From Bacteroidales bacterium UBA5429 (lineage in GTDB: Bacteria > Bacteroidota > Bacteroidia > Bacteroidales > WCHB1-69), in NCBI GenBank assembly GCA_002427605.1, contig DIRT01000018.1:67081-104371 (forward strand): a DNA stretch of 37,291 bases, in the 5' to 3' direction. Shown in pieces: positions 26,083 through 35,270 of this stretch. The notes under the pieces are model-generated. The model had not been told where the DNA came from and did no database searches. It saw only the letters and a program-made list of their open reading frames with translations. Each line of letters starts with the position of its first letter. Within the stretch, counting starts at the first letter, position 1. Made by a program: the position numbers and the translations under genes.

Positions 26083-27357
26083 TTATTCAATAATATCAAA
26101 ACCAGTATATTTTCTGAGTACTTCAGGAACAATAATACCGGAGTCTGTTTGATAATTTTCGATGATAGCGGCTAAAATACGGGGCAATGCCAGGGCACTT
26201 CCATTTAGGGTGTGTGCCAGTTGTGTTCTTCCGGTTTGTTCGTTTTTAAAACGAAGTTTCATTCTGTTAGCCTGGAAAGATTCAAAGTTTGAAACTGAAC
26301 TTACCTCCAGCCAACGTTGTTGTCCTTTGGAGTACACTTCCATATCGTAAGTCATTGCTGAGGTAAAACTAATATCTCCACCGCACAGTTTGAGAATTCT
26401 GAAAGGAAGACCCAGTTCTCGGATCAAATTGGCAACATATTGCTTCATTTGTTCCAATGTTTCGTACGACCGATCCGGGTGTTGAATTTGTACAATTTCC
26501 ACTTTATCAAATTGATGTAATCGATTCAATCCTCTCACATCTTTTCCGTAAGAGCCTGCTTCTCTTCTAAAACAAGCGGAGTAGGCACAGTTTTTAATAG
26601 GAAAATCACTCTCCTTTAGTATTGTATCCCTGTATATATTAGTGATAGGAACCTCAGCAGTAGGAATTAGATAAAGATTGTCCAGTGTAACATGGTACAT
26701 TTGTCCCTCTTTATCAGGCAACTGTCCGGTAGCATACGCTGAATCTTCATTAACCATATAGGGAGGTACAACTTCAATGTAGTTTTCATTAGTTGCGCTG
26801 TCCAGGAAAAAATTAATCAGTGCTCTTTGTAACTTGGCACCTTTCCCTTTGTAAAGTGGAAATCCGGATCCGGTAATTTTAGAACCCAGATCAAAATCGA
26901 TAATATCAAACTTTTTCACTAACTCCCAATGGGGTAGCAGTGCATCATCAGGTTCTCCAATCTCTCCCTCCTGGAATACTATTTCATTATCCTCAGCAGA
27001 TGTTCCTGTAGGGACAGATTCATGGGGAAGATTAGGTAATGTGACTAATAGATCATTTAATAGAATATCTTTATTAGCCAAATCTTCTTGTTCAATTTTT
27101 TCCTTGACTTTAAGTTCAGCTATTCTTTCTTTAATTTGGTTTGCCTGATCACCTTTACCACTTTGGAAAAGAACTCCAATCTCTTTGGATTTTTTATTTT
27201 GTTCCATCAAGTTATCGTCCAAACTTTTTTTCAGAGCTCTTATTTCAGCATCTATCTGTACAATTTGTTGGACTGTTTCTTGAGCGTCAACATTTTTAAT
27301 TTTTAACCTGGAGATAACCAGGTCAGGATTTTCACGAATAATTTGAATAGGTATCAT
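26083..27357 (-). CDS. serS: Seryl-tRNA synthetase
   Basis: Charges tRNA-Ser with serine. The 424 residues have the N-terminal coiled-coil arm (about 25-105, Lys/Glu-rich heptads) and the class II core: TAEVPITN for serine binding, motif 2 CFRREAGSYGKDVRGL, and motif 3 with NGSALALPRILAAIIENYQ. The length is normal. The ATG start at 27357 has a promoter box only about 17 nt upstream, so the transcript has a very short leader. It heads the serS-TPR-rsmA-nspC run. Confidence 0.97.
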   Translation of the reverse strand: MIPIQIIRENPDLVISRLKIKNVDAQETVQQIVQIDAEIRALKKSLDDNLMEQNKKSKEIGVLFQSGKGDQANQIKERIAELKVKEKIEQEDLANKDILLNDLLVTLPNLPHESVPTGTSAEDNEIVFQEGEIGEPDDALLPHWELVKKFDIIDFDLGSKITGSGFPLYKGKGAKLQRALINFFLDSATNENYIEVVPPYMVNEDSAYATGQLPDKEGQMYHVTLDNLYLIPTAEVPITNIYRDTILKESDFPIKNCAYSACFRREAGSYGKDVRGLNRLHQFDKVEIVQIQHPDRSYETLEQMKQYVANLIRELGLPFRILKLCGGDISFTSAMTYDMEVYSKGQQRWLEVSSVSNFESFQANRMKLRFKNEQTGRTQLAHTLNGSALALPRILAAIIENYQTDSGIIVPEVLRKYTGFDIIE

Positions 27358-27373
27358 AGTTTCAATTTATTTA

Positions 27374-27381
27374 CAAAAGTA
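27374..27381 (-). promoter_or_regulatory. -7 promoter element for serS
   Basis: TACTTTTG on the - strand (27381-27374) fits TAnnTTTG. It lies in the 42-bp gap after lptC. The start site would be near 27367, only about 10 nt before the serS ATG. No good -33 box is seen. Confidence 0.45.
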
Positions 27382-27399
27382 TCAAAAAATATGGATCTG

Positions 27400-27963
27400 T
27401 TATAAGCCCATTTCATCAGTTAACATTTCTCCTTGAGGATTTTTAATAGCATAGCGGGTAAATTTTTCGTCAGCTTCAAATCCATCTCCTTTATTGATGG
27501 TTCCATCAGCTTTAATTTGTGTCACTTCCACATCGGAATATATTTTTTTAGTAAATTTATTCCATATAATTTGTTCAGTTTTGATTGATTCGTGTTTGAT
27601 CAAATCGGTAATAACTACATTTTTAGATGCTTCCATCCTTTGAGTCCAGTCTTCACTAATAGCATAATCAGCAGTCAAAACGGATTGTTTTTCTCCATTA
27701 TTATATGATGTTACAATAATTCCACGTGGAAAATCCAGATATGGGTCTCGCCCACCGTATTTGTTCATTACCGGAGCATATAAAGTGAATATGATCATTC
27801 CGGAATCACTGATTGTAATCTCTATATTGGAAGCTGATTCATCCGGATATTTCCCATCAAATTCAATAGGATCATTATATTGATATTTTTTATTAGAGCA
27901 TGAAATTAAAAATGCCATTCCCAGAAAAATAAGAATGGCATATTGTATTTTTAAAAAGTTCAT
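27400..27963 (-). CDS. lptC: LPS export system periplasmic component LptC (lipoprotein form)
   Basis: A 187-residue lipoprotein: the signal ends in FLISC with the lipid-attachment Cys22. The rest is beta-rich and fits the LptC jelly-roll that passes lipopolysaccharide from LptBFG to LptA; LTADYAISEDWTQRMEASKNVVITDL is a typical stretch. Bacteroidota LptC is commonly a lipoprotein rather than the single-pass anchored form of Proteobacteria. It follows the TPR gene by 33 bp, in an order often seen in this phylum (coaX, outer-membrane protein, TPR protein, lptC). Confidence 0.85.
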   Translation of the reverse strand: MNFLKIQYAILIFLGMAFLISCSNKKYQYNDPIEFDGKYPDESASNIEITISDSGMIIFTLYAPVMNKYGGRDPYLDFPRGIIVTSYNNGEKQSVLTADYAISEDWTQRMEASKNVVITDLIKHESIKTEQIIWNKFTKKIYSDVEVTQIKADGTINKGDGFEADEKFTRYAIKNPQGEMLTDEMGL

Positions 27964-27996
27964 TGACCTAATTTCTCAAAGAATCGTTAAGAAGGG

Positions 27997-29466
27997 TTAT
28001 CTAACAGTAGTAGTTTCGTTAATCCAGCAGCCTACTCTATATGTGTCACCGGTATTTAGTCCTCTTTCAAACTTAGCATCTTTAGAGGGGAAAGTTAAGC
28101 TATTTCTTTTTTGAGCGGCCGCTTCGCTTAGACTAGGATCAACAGTAGCAGCTCTGAGATATTTATCAGCAGCAGCCCAATTGTATGCATATGGTAAGTT
28201 ATCACCACCGGAGCATCTGGATCCTGATTGGCTATATAAGTCACCGATCAGCATATAGGCTTGTCCATTATTGGGTTTTAACTTAATTGCTTCTAATGCA
28301 GCTGCACGTGATTCAACAAACTTTTGTTGTATGAAATAAACAGTACCAATCATATACTGTACTGTAGATTTTTGTTCATTGGTTTCGTATTTACCCAACG
28401 CTTCATTGTAGTAGCTTAGAATTTTTTCATAATCTTCACTGGTTTTATTATCACGTTGAATTAGGAAATTACCCATCCAAAATGCTGCATCAGCACTGGG
28501 ATCATTTTTATATAGAATGGCAATGGCTTCTTCGAAAAGAGCATTATCTTTCAAACAATCTTCAGAGTTTTGGAATAGTAACAGCATTCTCTTTAGCGCA
28601 TCGACATTATCACGCATTTCATCCATTTTCTTCCCATATACCTCTTTCAATACTTCACAAGGCGCATAAGGGGTGAATTTTTGCTCAATGTTAGTAAGGG
28701 TTTTTTCATATGTTGCAATGAAGTTGTTAATACGGGCAGTATCTCTAACTAAAATAGGATAAACTCTGGAATATTCTCCCGGATCAACCAGCTGTTCATT
28801 GAATTTTTCTTGTAATTCCTCTAATTTAGCAACTTGTTGGTCAAATCTTTTGTACTGTTCAGTCATTCCAATTTTGATGTATGTAGTTGCTCTTTCATAA
28901 GCTTCGATAATGATGGTAGTATCACTTTCAAAAGCAACCATAGCTTCAGCCAACAAGAAGTAGTTATTCCAAATTGAAGGTTGAGTGTTTTCTTTGTCTA
29001 GCTCTACTGATTGCTCAAACATTTTGAAGATATCTTTGTATTTAGTTTGATCAGCTTGCAACTCATCAGCATTATAGCGCAACATATTCAAAGCTTTAAA
29101 ACCAATACAACTACCTACACTAAATCTTTTAGGGAAGTAAGTACTTCTTACATCATAAGTCCAGAATAATGTGTCTATTAATCTACGTTTTGCTATTGAA
29201 TCTGTTTCTTCTCTAATTAAATTATCAAGCATGTTTTGGGAATAAGTAAAAATAGCATCCCAGGACCGGGGGCATGTATTGACAACCATTTGCCAATTAT
29301 CATAAGCTTCCCGATAATTTTTTGCTTCATAATGCATTCTAAACAAATTAACTTTTTCTAAGCAAAATAGGGAGTCTTCAGGTGTTTCACCCCATTGATT
29401 TGGAGTTTGTGCATGAACTCCTAAGGCAAAAAATGACACAATCGCCACGAGGAATAATCTTTTCAT
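27997..29466 (-). CDS. Secreted TPR-repeat protein
   Basis: A 489-residue protein with a signal peptide (1-19, FLVAIVSFFALGVHA then Gln). TPR-like pairs occur at residues about 38-60 and, most clearly, at about 340-420 (YYNEALGKYETNEQKSTVQYMIG, FVESRAAALEAIKLKPNNGQAYMLIGDLY). The last 70 residues include a CSGGDNLPYAYNWAAADKYLRAA segment typical of this conserved Bacteroidota family. Conserved placement between an outer-membrane protein and lptC suggests an envelope-assembly role, but none is established. It is probably a periplasmic scaffold. Confidence 0.82.
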   Translation of the reverse strand: MKRLFLVAIVSFFALGVHAQTPNQWGETPEDSLFCLEKVNLFRMHYEAKNYREAYDNWQMVVNTCPRSWDAIFTYSQNMLDNLIREETDSIAKRRLIDTLFWTYDVRSTYFPKRFSVGSCIGFKALNMLRYNADELQADQTKYKDIFKMFEQSVELDKENTQPSIWNNYFLLAEAMVAFESDTTIIIEAYERATTYIKIGMTEQYKRFDQQVAKLEELQEKFNEQLVDPGEYSRVYPILVRDTARINNFIATYEKTLTNIEQKFTPYAPCEVLKEVYGKKMDEMRDNVDALKRMLLLFQNSEDCLKDNALFEEAIAILYKNDPSADAAFWMGNFLIQRDNKTSEDYEKILSYYNEALGKYETNEQKSTVQYMIGTVYFIQQKFVESRAAALEAIKLKPNNGQAYMLIGDLYSQSGSRCSGGDNLPYAYNWAAADKYLRAATVDPSLSEAAAQKRNSLTFPSKDAKFERGLNTGDTYRVGCWINETTTVR

Positions 29467-29515
29467 TTTCTTATTTTTTAAAATTGTAACGTTATATTTT
29501 AAAGTTTTATTATAA

Positions 29516-30796
29516 TTAATCTAATTTAACTCTTTGATACCATTTCTCATTCAAGTTGATATTCAAAGTAAGGCGCCAATAACTATCATCAATCAATCCA
29601 TGAGAGGTTGTCCCCATTTTTCCATACTCAAGTTTTACATTAATCAAGGAGAATGAACTAAATGTTGTTATGGGGAATCCTGCACCAACAGAAAAGGAAT
29701 AAGAGGAAATAGGGTGCTCTTGAACTACTATATATCCCGTTGAATAGCTGACTCCGGCACGATAATTGATCTTTGACATATATTGTCCGGATTTTGCATT
29801 GGGAACATACTGCATTCCGACTGCAGTTATCAAATTATCCTGGAAAAGATCTTTATGGTCATTAGAAAACTTTTTCCAATTTTGCCATGTGAAGTCTGCT
29901 GCAAATAGATATTTAGTACTTACTTTGTAACTTAAACCTACACCAACAAACTGAGGTAGCCTCATTGTTCCCTTGATACTATTTTCTTTAACGTGCATCT
30001 GAATAGTATCGAAAGTTGAGATTAAGTCATAACGTCCTCTATAGTTTGTTATGATCATATTCTCTCTAGTAGGCATAAAAAGAGAATTTTCATAAGAAAC
30101 CCCTATTGCCAGTTCTTGTTTGTTTTTTAATGGAATTTTGTACTGTAATCCAATATTAAAGCGCATTCCATCAACCAGCTTATTTTGCATAATTTTTGTG
30201 TTGTAAATAGTCAAATCATCAAATTCTGCAAATTTAGAACTATTTAAATTACCCCACAGATAGGAAAGATTTAATCCCAAAGAGAAATTATTAGTAATTT
30301 TAAAACCATTTCCCCAAAACAACTGCATTAATCCTCCACTTCCGGAATACCTGTAATTAACTTTTCCAACCTCCTCTGTTTGAGTACTATCATAAATATT
30401 GTACCCCACTTCACTAAAGGGAATAACTCCTATAGAGGTCGCCCATCTGGAGGTAATTGGCAATCCGATAGCAAGGTAGTCAAATTTAGCTCTTATGCTT
30501 TGATGTTTTGCAATATCAGTTTTGAGGGTAGAGTTAAAAACACTGAATGCAAAGTCTACATTAAAAGAGGAGGAATCAAAAGCTACGTAGGAAGCCGGAT
30601 TCTTAAAATTGATATTGTTTTTCTCTTGAAGTGAATAACCAACCCCTCCCATTGAAGCAGAAATTGCGTTGGATTGCTGACTTAAAATCCCCACTCCAAA
30701 AGAAGAATAAGGAGAAGAAGTCTCGTTCTGAGATTTCAAGATAAATGAGCAAAGGATCAAGATCCAGAAAAGTAGGATTATTCTTATTTTATACAT
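29516..30796 (-). CDS. Outer-membrane beta-barrel protein
   Basis: A 426-residue protein with a signal peptide (about 1-22, ILLFWILILCSFILKS then Gln). The mature start SSPYSSFGVGILSQ and ASMGGVGYSLQEKNNINFKNPASY resemble the FadL/OmpP1-like proteins common in Bacteroidota. The rest alternates aromatic and polar residues in beta-strand style and ends with LTLNINLNEKWYQRVKLD. The substrate is unknown. Its start overlaps the coaX stop by 8 nt, so the two are translationally linked. Confidence 0.8.
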   Translation of the reverse strand: MYKIRIILLFWILILCSFILKSQNETSSPYSSFGVGILSQQSNAISASMGGVGYSLQEKNNINFKNPASYVAFDSSSFNVDFAFSVFNSTLKTDIAKHQSIRAKFDYLAIGLPITSRWATSIGVIPFSEVGYNIYDSTQTEEVGKVNYRYSGSGGLMQLFWGNGFKITNNFSLGLNLSYLWGNLNSSKFAEFDDLTIYNTKIMQNKLVDGMRFNIGLQYKIPLKNKQELAIGVSYENSLFMPTRENMIITNYRGRYDLISTFDTIQMHVKENSIKGTMRLPQFVGVGLSYKVSTKYLFAADFTWQNWKKFSNDHKDLFQDNLITAVGMQYVPNAKSGQYMSKINYRAGVSYSTGYIVVQEHPISSYSFSVGAGFPITTFSSFSLINVKLEYGKMGTTSHGLIDDSYWRLTLNINLNEKWYQRVKLD

Positions 30797-31511
30797 TCAT
30801 TGTCAATATTTTATTCAACCCGATGAGGACTAAATTTGAAACTGCAAATATCTGATTTTTTATTGAATTTTGCAAAAAAGAGTGATCACCCCCGGTAATT
30901 AAAACTTTTAAATTGTCAAAATGGGCATTATAAGCGTCAATTTGTCCCCTAATTTCGTATAAAACACCATTCATAACACCGCTTTTGATAGATTGTTCAG
31001 TTGTTTTTCCAATAAAATAGTTGATCTCTTCTTTATTAATCAGTGGGAGATTGTGGGTCTGTTGATGCAATCCTCTAAATCTCATATTGATACCCGGAGA
31101 TATTGCTCCGCCGTGATAAACACTGTTTTGGTCAACAAAGTCGTAAACGATACAGGTTCCAAGTTGAATTGAAAGGCAGTTTTGATTCGGAAAATAAACA
31201 GTAGCTCCTGCAGCATTGGCAATCCTATCCGTACCCAAACTGTCTAAGTCTTCGTATTGAATGGTTATAGGGAGCTTTAGTTTTTTGTTAAAAATGATAC
31301 TATTGCTGCTCTTTTGAAGAAAATCTACTAATTTGGGATTGAGTTGGGCAACTGTTGAAATAATCGAGTTTGTAATCTTCTGTTTTTCAAAAAGAAGTGC
31401 TATTTCATCTATTGAAATTTCATCCACAGCTTTCACAAAGATGAGGTTACCGGCAGAGTCAAAAAGTGCAAATTTTTGAAGCGTATTCCCTATATCAACT
31501 ACAAAATTCAT
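30789..31511 (-). CDS. coaX: Type III pantothenate kinase
   Basis: Phosphorylates pantothenate in the first step of coenzyme A synthesis. The 240 residues are of family length. They carry VDIGNTLQKFALFDS (phosphate-binding, Asp6), LGTDRIANAAGA (about 92-103), LGTCIVYDFVD and HGGAISPGINMRFRGLHQQTHNLP. These are the four CoaX motifs of the ASKHA fold; the enzyme needs a monovalent cation such as K+. It lies 14 bp after the ClC gene and overlaps the outer-membrane protein gene. Confidence 0.94.
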   Translation of the reverse strand: MNFVVDIGNTLQKFALFDSAGNLIFVKAVDEISIDEIALLFEKQKITNSIISTVAQLNPKLVDFLQKSSNSIIFNKKLKLPITIQYEDLDSLGTDRIANAAGATVYFPNQNCLSIQLGTCIVYDFVDQNSVYHGGAISPGINMRFRGLHQQTHNLPLINKEEINYFIGKTTEQSIKSGVMNGVLYEIRGQIDAYNAHFDNLKVLITGGDHSFLQNSIKNQIFAVSNLVLIGLNKILTMNV

Positions 31512-31525
31512 GATATTAATGGTGT

Positions 31526-33316
31526 TTAATCTTCTGATTCGGCAGCAATGAAATCTTTATATGCAGCTAAAAATTGTGCCTTAGACAAAAATCCAATATA
31601 CTTTTCATCTTTATCGATTACCGGTAAATTGAAGTATCCTGACTCTTTAAACTTATCAATGATCTCTTCACCGGAATCAGTGTCATAAGCCACGGTATTG
31701 GGATAAAACATCAAATCTTGAACGGTTAAAGTATCATACAATTCCTGATTGAAGATGACATCCCTATGATGATCCATACATAACATGCCTTTAAAGTTGT
31801 TTTCATCATCAACAACAACGAATAGGTTTCTGGTAGATTTTGTAATCACTTTTGTGTATTCACGAAGTGTAGCTGTCATTGAAATCGTCAGTATATTATC
31901 ATCCATTAAATTGTACCAATTGATTTTTTTCATAGCGAACTTGTCCTTGTTATGTGTTTTAAGTTCACCTAATTCTGCCAATTGTCTGCTATAAATAGAG
32001 TGTTTTTCAAAAGGTTTTACCACTAAATAGGATGCAATAGAGGTGATCATCAACGGAATCAGGAGCTGATATCCGGAAGAAAATTCAGCAATGAGGAAAA
32101 TAGAAGTGACCGGCGTATGCATGATCCCGGACATGACCCCGGCCATTCCCGCTAACACAAAATTGGCAGCAGGCAAAGTGGTTCCAAAATATAAGTTAAA
32201 GATAGAGGCAATGAAATAACCGGCAAAAGCTCCAATGAAGAGAGAAGGAGCAAAAACTCCACCAATTCCACCGGATCCGGTGGTCAAGGAACTGGCAAAT
32301 ACTTTAATTAAAATAATTAACCCCAGGTAAAGTACAAAAAACAGATCTCTACTTTTCAACAAGTGGTAAACAGGAGAGTTTTTAAAAAGTAACGTAGTTC
32401 TACTTTCTACTAAATATCCTATGTTTTCATATCCTTCACCATATAAAACGGGAAACAGAAAGATGAGTAATCCCAATCCGACACCGCCAATAATTCCACG
32501 GAGATATTTTCTCTTGATCTTTTTGAGTTTCCGCTCAATCATTCGGGATGACCTCAAGAAGTAAATGGAAACTAAGCCGGTAAAGGCTCCCAAAAGGATA
32601 TAAAACAGCACATTTCCGGTCTCAAAAGGAATGATTGTGGTGATATTCAACATGATCTCTTTACCCAGGAACAGAATAGAAAGCACGGTTCCGGTTGCCG
32701 CAGAAATCAATAATGGAATAATAGTTGCCGAAGTGAAGTCGATCATCAGTACCTCAATGGCAAATGTAATAGCCGCAACAGGAGCTTTAAACACAGCAGC
32801 AATAGCGGCAGTAGAACCACAAGCGAGCAATAAAGAGCTGTTTTTTGCATTGAGATTAAATAAGCGGGCCAGATTGGATCCAATAGCTGAACCGGTCAGT
32901 ACCATGGGCGCTTCTATCCCGACAGACCCCCCGAATCCTACAGTGATAGAACTGGCAACCATAGAAGAGTAGGTATGGTGTGATCTTAACCTACCACCTT
33001 TTTTATATAATGCTCTTAAAGCAATACTGACGCCATGAGAAATATCATCTTTGATGATACGCGTGACAAAAAAGATAGTCAACAAGATCCCCATCAACGG
33101 GAAGGCAAGGTAAAAGTAGTTCTGTTCTGCTTCAGGAAAAGTATTACTGAGCATGTTAACCGTAAAGTGAAGCAGGTTTTTGATAATAATAGCAGCAGTA
33201 GCCCCAAATACACCGGTAAAAAAACTTAACATCAATACCGTTTTGGGGATTCCCAATCCAACCTTACAACTGCGTCTGAATCTCGCAAAAAGTATTAAGA
33301 TTTTTTTTAGCTTCAC
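31526..33316 (-). CDS. ClC-family chloride channel or transporter with CBS domains
   Basis: A 596-residue protein: about ten to twelve membrane helices (residues 25-430) and a pair of CBS domains (about 460-590) that may sense nucleotides. GIEAPMVLTGSAIG (Glu135) aligns with the GREGPxV gate of ClC-ec1, so the external gating glutamate is kept. GSGGIGGVFAPSLFIGAF is the third chloride-binding loop. In FAIEVLMID the residue matching the internal proton glutamate of ClC-ec1 (Glu203) is Val, as in true ClC channels, so passive channel function is plausible. The first loop reads SHGVS rather than GSGIP. It heads the run with coaX. Confidence 0.88.
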   Translation of the reverse strand: MKLKKILILFARFRRSCKVGLGIPKTVLMLSFFTGVFGATAAIIIKNLLHFTVNMLSNTFPEAEQNYFYLAFPLMGILLTIFFVTRIIKDDISHGVSIALRALYKKGGRLRSHHTYSSMVASSITVGFGGSVGIEAPMVLTGSAIGSNLARLFNLNAKNSSLLLACGSTAAIAAVFKAPVAAITFAIEVLMIDFTSATIIPLLISAATGTVLSILFLGKEIMLNITTIIPFETGNVLFYILLGAFTGLVSIYFLRSSRMIERKLKKIKRKYLRGIIGGVGLGLLIFLFPVLYGEGYENIGYLVESRTTLLFKNSPVYHLLKSRDLFFVLYLGLIILIKVFASSLTTGSGGIGGVFAPSLFIGAFAGYFIASIFNLYFGTTLPAANFVLAGMAGVMSGIMHTPVTSIFLIAEFSSGYQLLIPLMITSIASYLVVKPFEKHSIYSRQLAELGELKTHNKDKFAMKKINWYNLMDDNILTISMTATLREYTKVITKSTRNLFVVVDDENNFKGMLCMDHHRDVIFNQELYDTLTVQDLMFYPNTVAYDTDSGEEIIDKFKESGYFNLPVIDKDEKYIGFLSKAQFLAAYKDFIAAESED

Positions 33317-33334
33317 AAATATGATTTATTTCTG

Positions 33335-33342
33335 CAAAAATA
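33335..33342 (-). promoter_or_regulatory. -7 promoter element for the ClC gene
   Basis: TATTTTTG on the - strand (33342-33335) matches TAnnTTTG and lies only about 18 nt before the ATG at 33316. The leader would be very short. Confidence 0.45.
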
Positions 33343-33375
33343 GTAAAAAAGAATTGTGAATAGATGAAAAAAATG

Positions 33376-33383
33376 TATTTTTG
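33376..33383 (+). promoter_or_regulatory. Promoter for the [FeFe]-hydrogenase-like gene
   Basis: TATTTTTG (33376-33383) matches TAnnTTTG, and TTG at 33354-33356 lies 19 nt upstream. This is among the best-formed promoters in the window. The start site would be near 33390, with a 20-nt leader. Confidence 0.55.
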
Positions 33384-33410
33384 TTTTTTATTTGAGTAAT
33401 TTCAATTCGT

Positions 33411-35267
33411 ATGGGTAAAAAAGTGATTATTTGGGATAGCAATAAGTGTAAAACCTGTTATGCTTGTATACGTGCCTGTGATGTCAAAGCGATTCACGTG
33501 AAGCCCAACAGTGTGTTTCCTTATTTCGAAGATAACTTATGTGTTCATTGCGGGCATTGTATAGCTGCTTGCGCATACGGTGCAATTTCATACCACGATT
33601 CCAAGGAAGAGGTGAAAGCAATGCTGAATTCCGGAGTTAAAGTAGCTGCCATTTGCGCTCCCTCTATTGCCGGCGAGTTTGTGGATATTGCCGATTATAG
33701 AAAATTTGTGAAAATGATCCGCTATCTGGGATTTTACTTCGTTAATGAAATGGGATTCGGAGTGGATGTCATTGCAGCTAAATATCGAGAGTTGACTGCC
33801 CAAAACTTTAATGGAAAGTACTTTATTACCTCGCACTGTCCGGCAGTAGTGGAACTGGTTGAAAAAAAATATAGTGACTTGGTACCCAATTTGGTTCCTT
33901 TGGTTTCTCCGGCAGCCGCAACAGCTGTGATCATCAGAAAACTCCATGGTAGAAATGTAAAAGTGGTTCATATTTCTCCCTGTATTGCAGCAAAAAATAC
34001 AATCAATCGCTACAAGGGCAATGCTAAAATTGATGCCGTGTTGACCTTTAAAGAGTTAAGAGAACTTTTTGACGAGTTTAACATCAAAGAGGCTTATACT
34101 CAAATGTCGGATTTTGATGCTCCGATCGGTTATAAAGGGGGATTGTATGCTATTGCTCAGGGTTTTGTTGAAGCTACCGGATTGGACTCCAGCTTGCAAA
34201 ACGGAAATACAACAACTGTTGAAGGTGGAGCTAATACATTACAGGCTGTAGCCCAATTCAGAGATTTTCCGGAATTGATCAAAACAAACTTTTCTCTCTT
34301 CTATTGTGAAGGATGTGTTTCCGGACCCGGCATGTCAGATCTTAAAAATAAGTATCTGAAACACACTTTTACAAAGGATTATATCAAAAAGAGATTGGCG
34401 AATTTTGAGATTGATAGCTGGTTTAGTGATGTCATGAATCATTCAAAACATAAAGAGTTGGAAGTTCAATATGAAGCAGAACCTTACGTGATTGAGGAAC
34501 CGGATGAATATAGTGTGAGTGTGGCTCTCAAAAAAATCACGATTCCTAAAAAAGGGGTTGAGTTGAATTGTGGTGCCTGCGGGTATGAGAATTGTCGAGG
34601 TTTGGCTTATGCTGTGGCTCAGGGAACTGCAGTTACCGAAATGTGTATTCCCAACTCTCAAGTTGGATCCCGTGAGGCGGTCATCAATATGAAAAGACAT
34701 AACGAGGAGCTGGAAAAGACCGAATCCAAATTAAAACAGGTGGAAGAGCAATTTAATGATGCAGACGTAGCTCGGAGATCCCTGAAATCCGCTTTTTCCA
34801 CTTTCGTAAGAAACTTGAGAACGGGGGTTGTCATTACTGATGCCGATTTAAAAGTGCTCGATTCCAATCAGGGATTTTTGGATATTCTCGGCGAAGATGC
34901 CATTGAAATCCACGAAGTGGTGCCATTCCTGGTGGGTGCCAGCCTGAAATCATTGCTTCCCGCATCATTAATTTCCCAAATCACTTATCTGTTACAACAT
35001 AATGATGAGAAATTAAGCAAAGATGTGGAAATCCATGATCGACTGATCAATGCAAGCATGTTTCCTTTGATTCCCAACCAGATTGTTTGTATTATTCTCC
35101 GCAATTTACATTCCAGTGAAGAGAGACCGGAAGAGATTATTGACAGAATTACTGAGGTGATCGAGGAGAATTTGCGTCAAGTGCAGCAAATTGGATTTAT
35201 TTTGGGTGAAGGAGCTGCCAAGACAGAGAAAATGATGAATACGATAATTGAAACATATAAAAAATAA
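33411..35267 (+). CDS. PAS-domain [FeFe]-hydrogenase-like protein, probably sensory
   Basis: A 618-residue cytoplasmic iron-sulfur protein. Two [4Fe-4S] ferredoxin motifs lie at Cys13/16/19/23 and Cys44/47/50/54. The H-cluster domain (about 75-310) keeps its four cysteines: Cys143 in TSHCPA, Cys191 in SPCIAAK, and Cys299/Cys302 in CEGCVSGPG. A further four-Cys Fe-S domain (387, 390, 395, 412) is followed by a coiled coil (about 424-460) and a PAS-like domain (about 465-570). Position 142, the proton-relay Cys in catalytic hydrogenases, is His. This layout fits the group C/D putative sensory hydrogenases (HydS-like) rather than a bulk H2 producer. No kinase or phosphatase gene is next to it, and no hydEFG maturation genes are in the window. 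Confidence 0.85.
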   Translation: MGKKVIIWDSNKCKTCYACIRACDVKAIHVKPNSVFPYFEDNLCVHCGHCIAACAYGAISYHDSKEEVKAMLNSGVKVAAICAPSIAGEFVDIADYRKFVKMIRYLGFYFVNEMGFGVDVIAAKYRELTAQNFNGKYFITSHCPAVVELVEKKYSDLVPNLVPLVSPAAATAVIIRKLHGRNVKVVHISPCIAAKNTINRYKGNAKIDAVLTFKELRELFDEFNIKEAYTQMSDFDAPIGYKGGLYAIAQGFVEATGLDSSLQNGNTTTVEGGANTLQAVAQFRDFPELIKTNFSLFYCEGCVSGPGMSDLKNKYLKHTFTKDYIKKRLANFEIDSWFSDVMNHSKHKELEVQYEAEPYVIEEPDEYSVSVALKKITIPKKGVELNCGACGYENCRGLAYAVAQGTAVTEMCIPNSQVGSREAVINMKRHNEELEKTESKLKQVEEQFNDADVARRSLKSAFSTFVRNLRTGVVITDADLKVLDSNQGFLDILGEDAIEIHEVVPFLVGASLKSLLPASLISQITYLLQHNDEKLSKDVEIHDRLINASMFPLIPNQIVCIILRNLHSSEERPEEIIDRITEVIEENLRQVQQIGFILGEGAAKTEKMMNTIIETYKK

Positions 35268-35270
35268 GAG

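Larger units (their letters stand above)
33317..33410. promoter_or_regulatory. 94-bp divergent promoter region between ClC and the hydrogenase-like sensor
   Basis: Two -7 boxes point away from each other (33342-33335 on -, 33376-33383 on +) with about 33 bp between them. The + promoter has a matching -33 TTG at 33354-33356. A regulator bound between them could control both genes. Confidence 0.5.

Noticed and set aside
32631..32972. 113-residue + strand open frame opposite the ClC gene
   Set aside because: Shadow of the ClC coding region; no family motifs.
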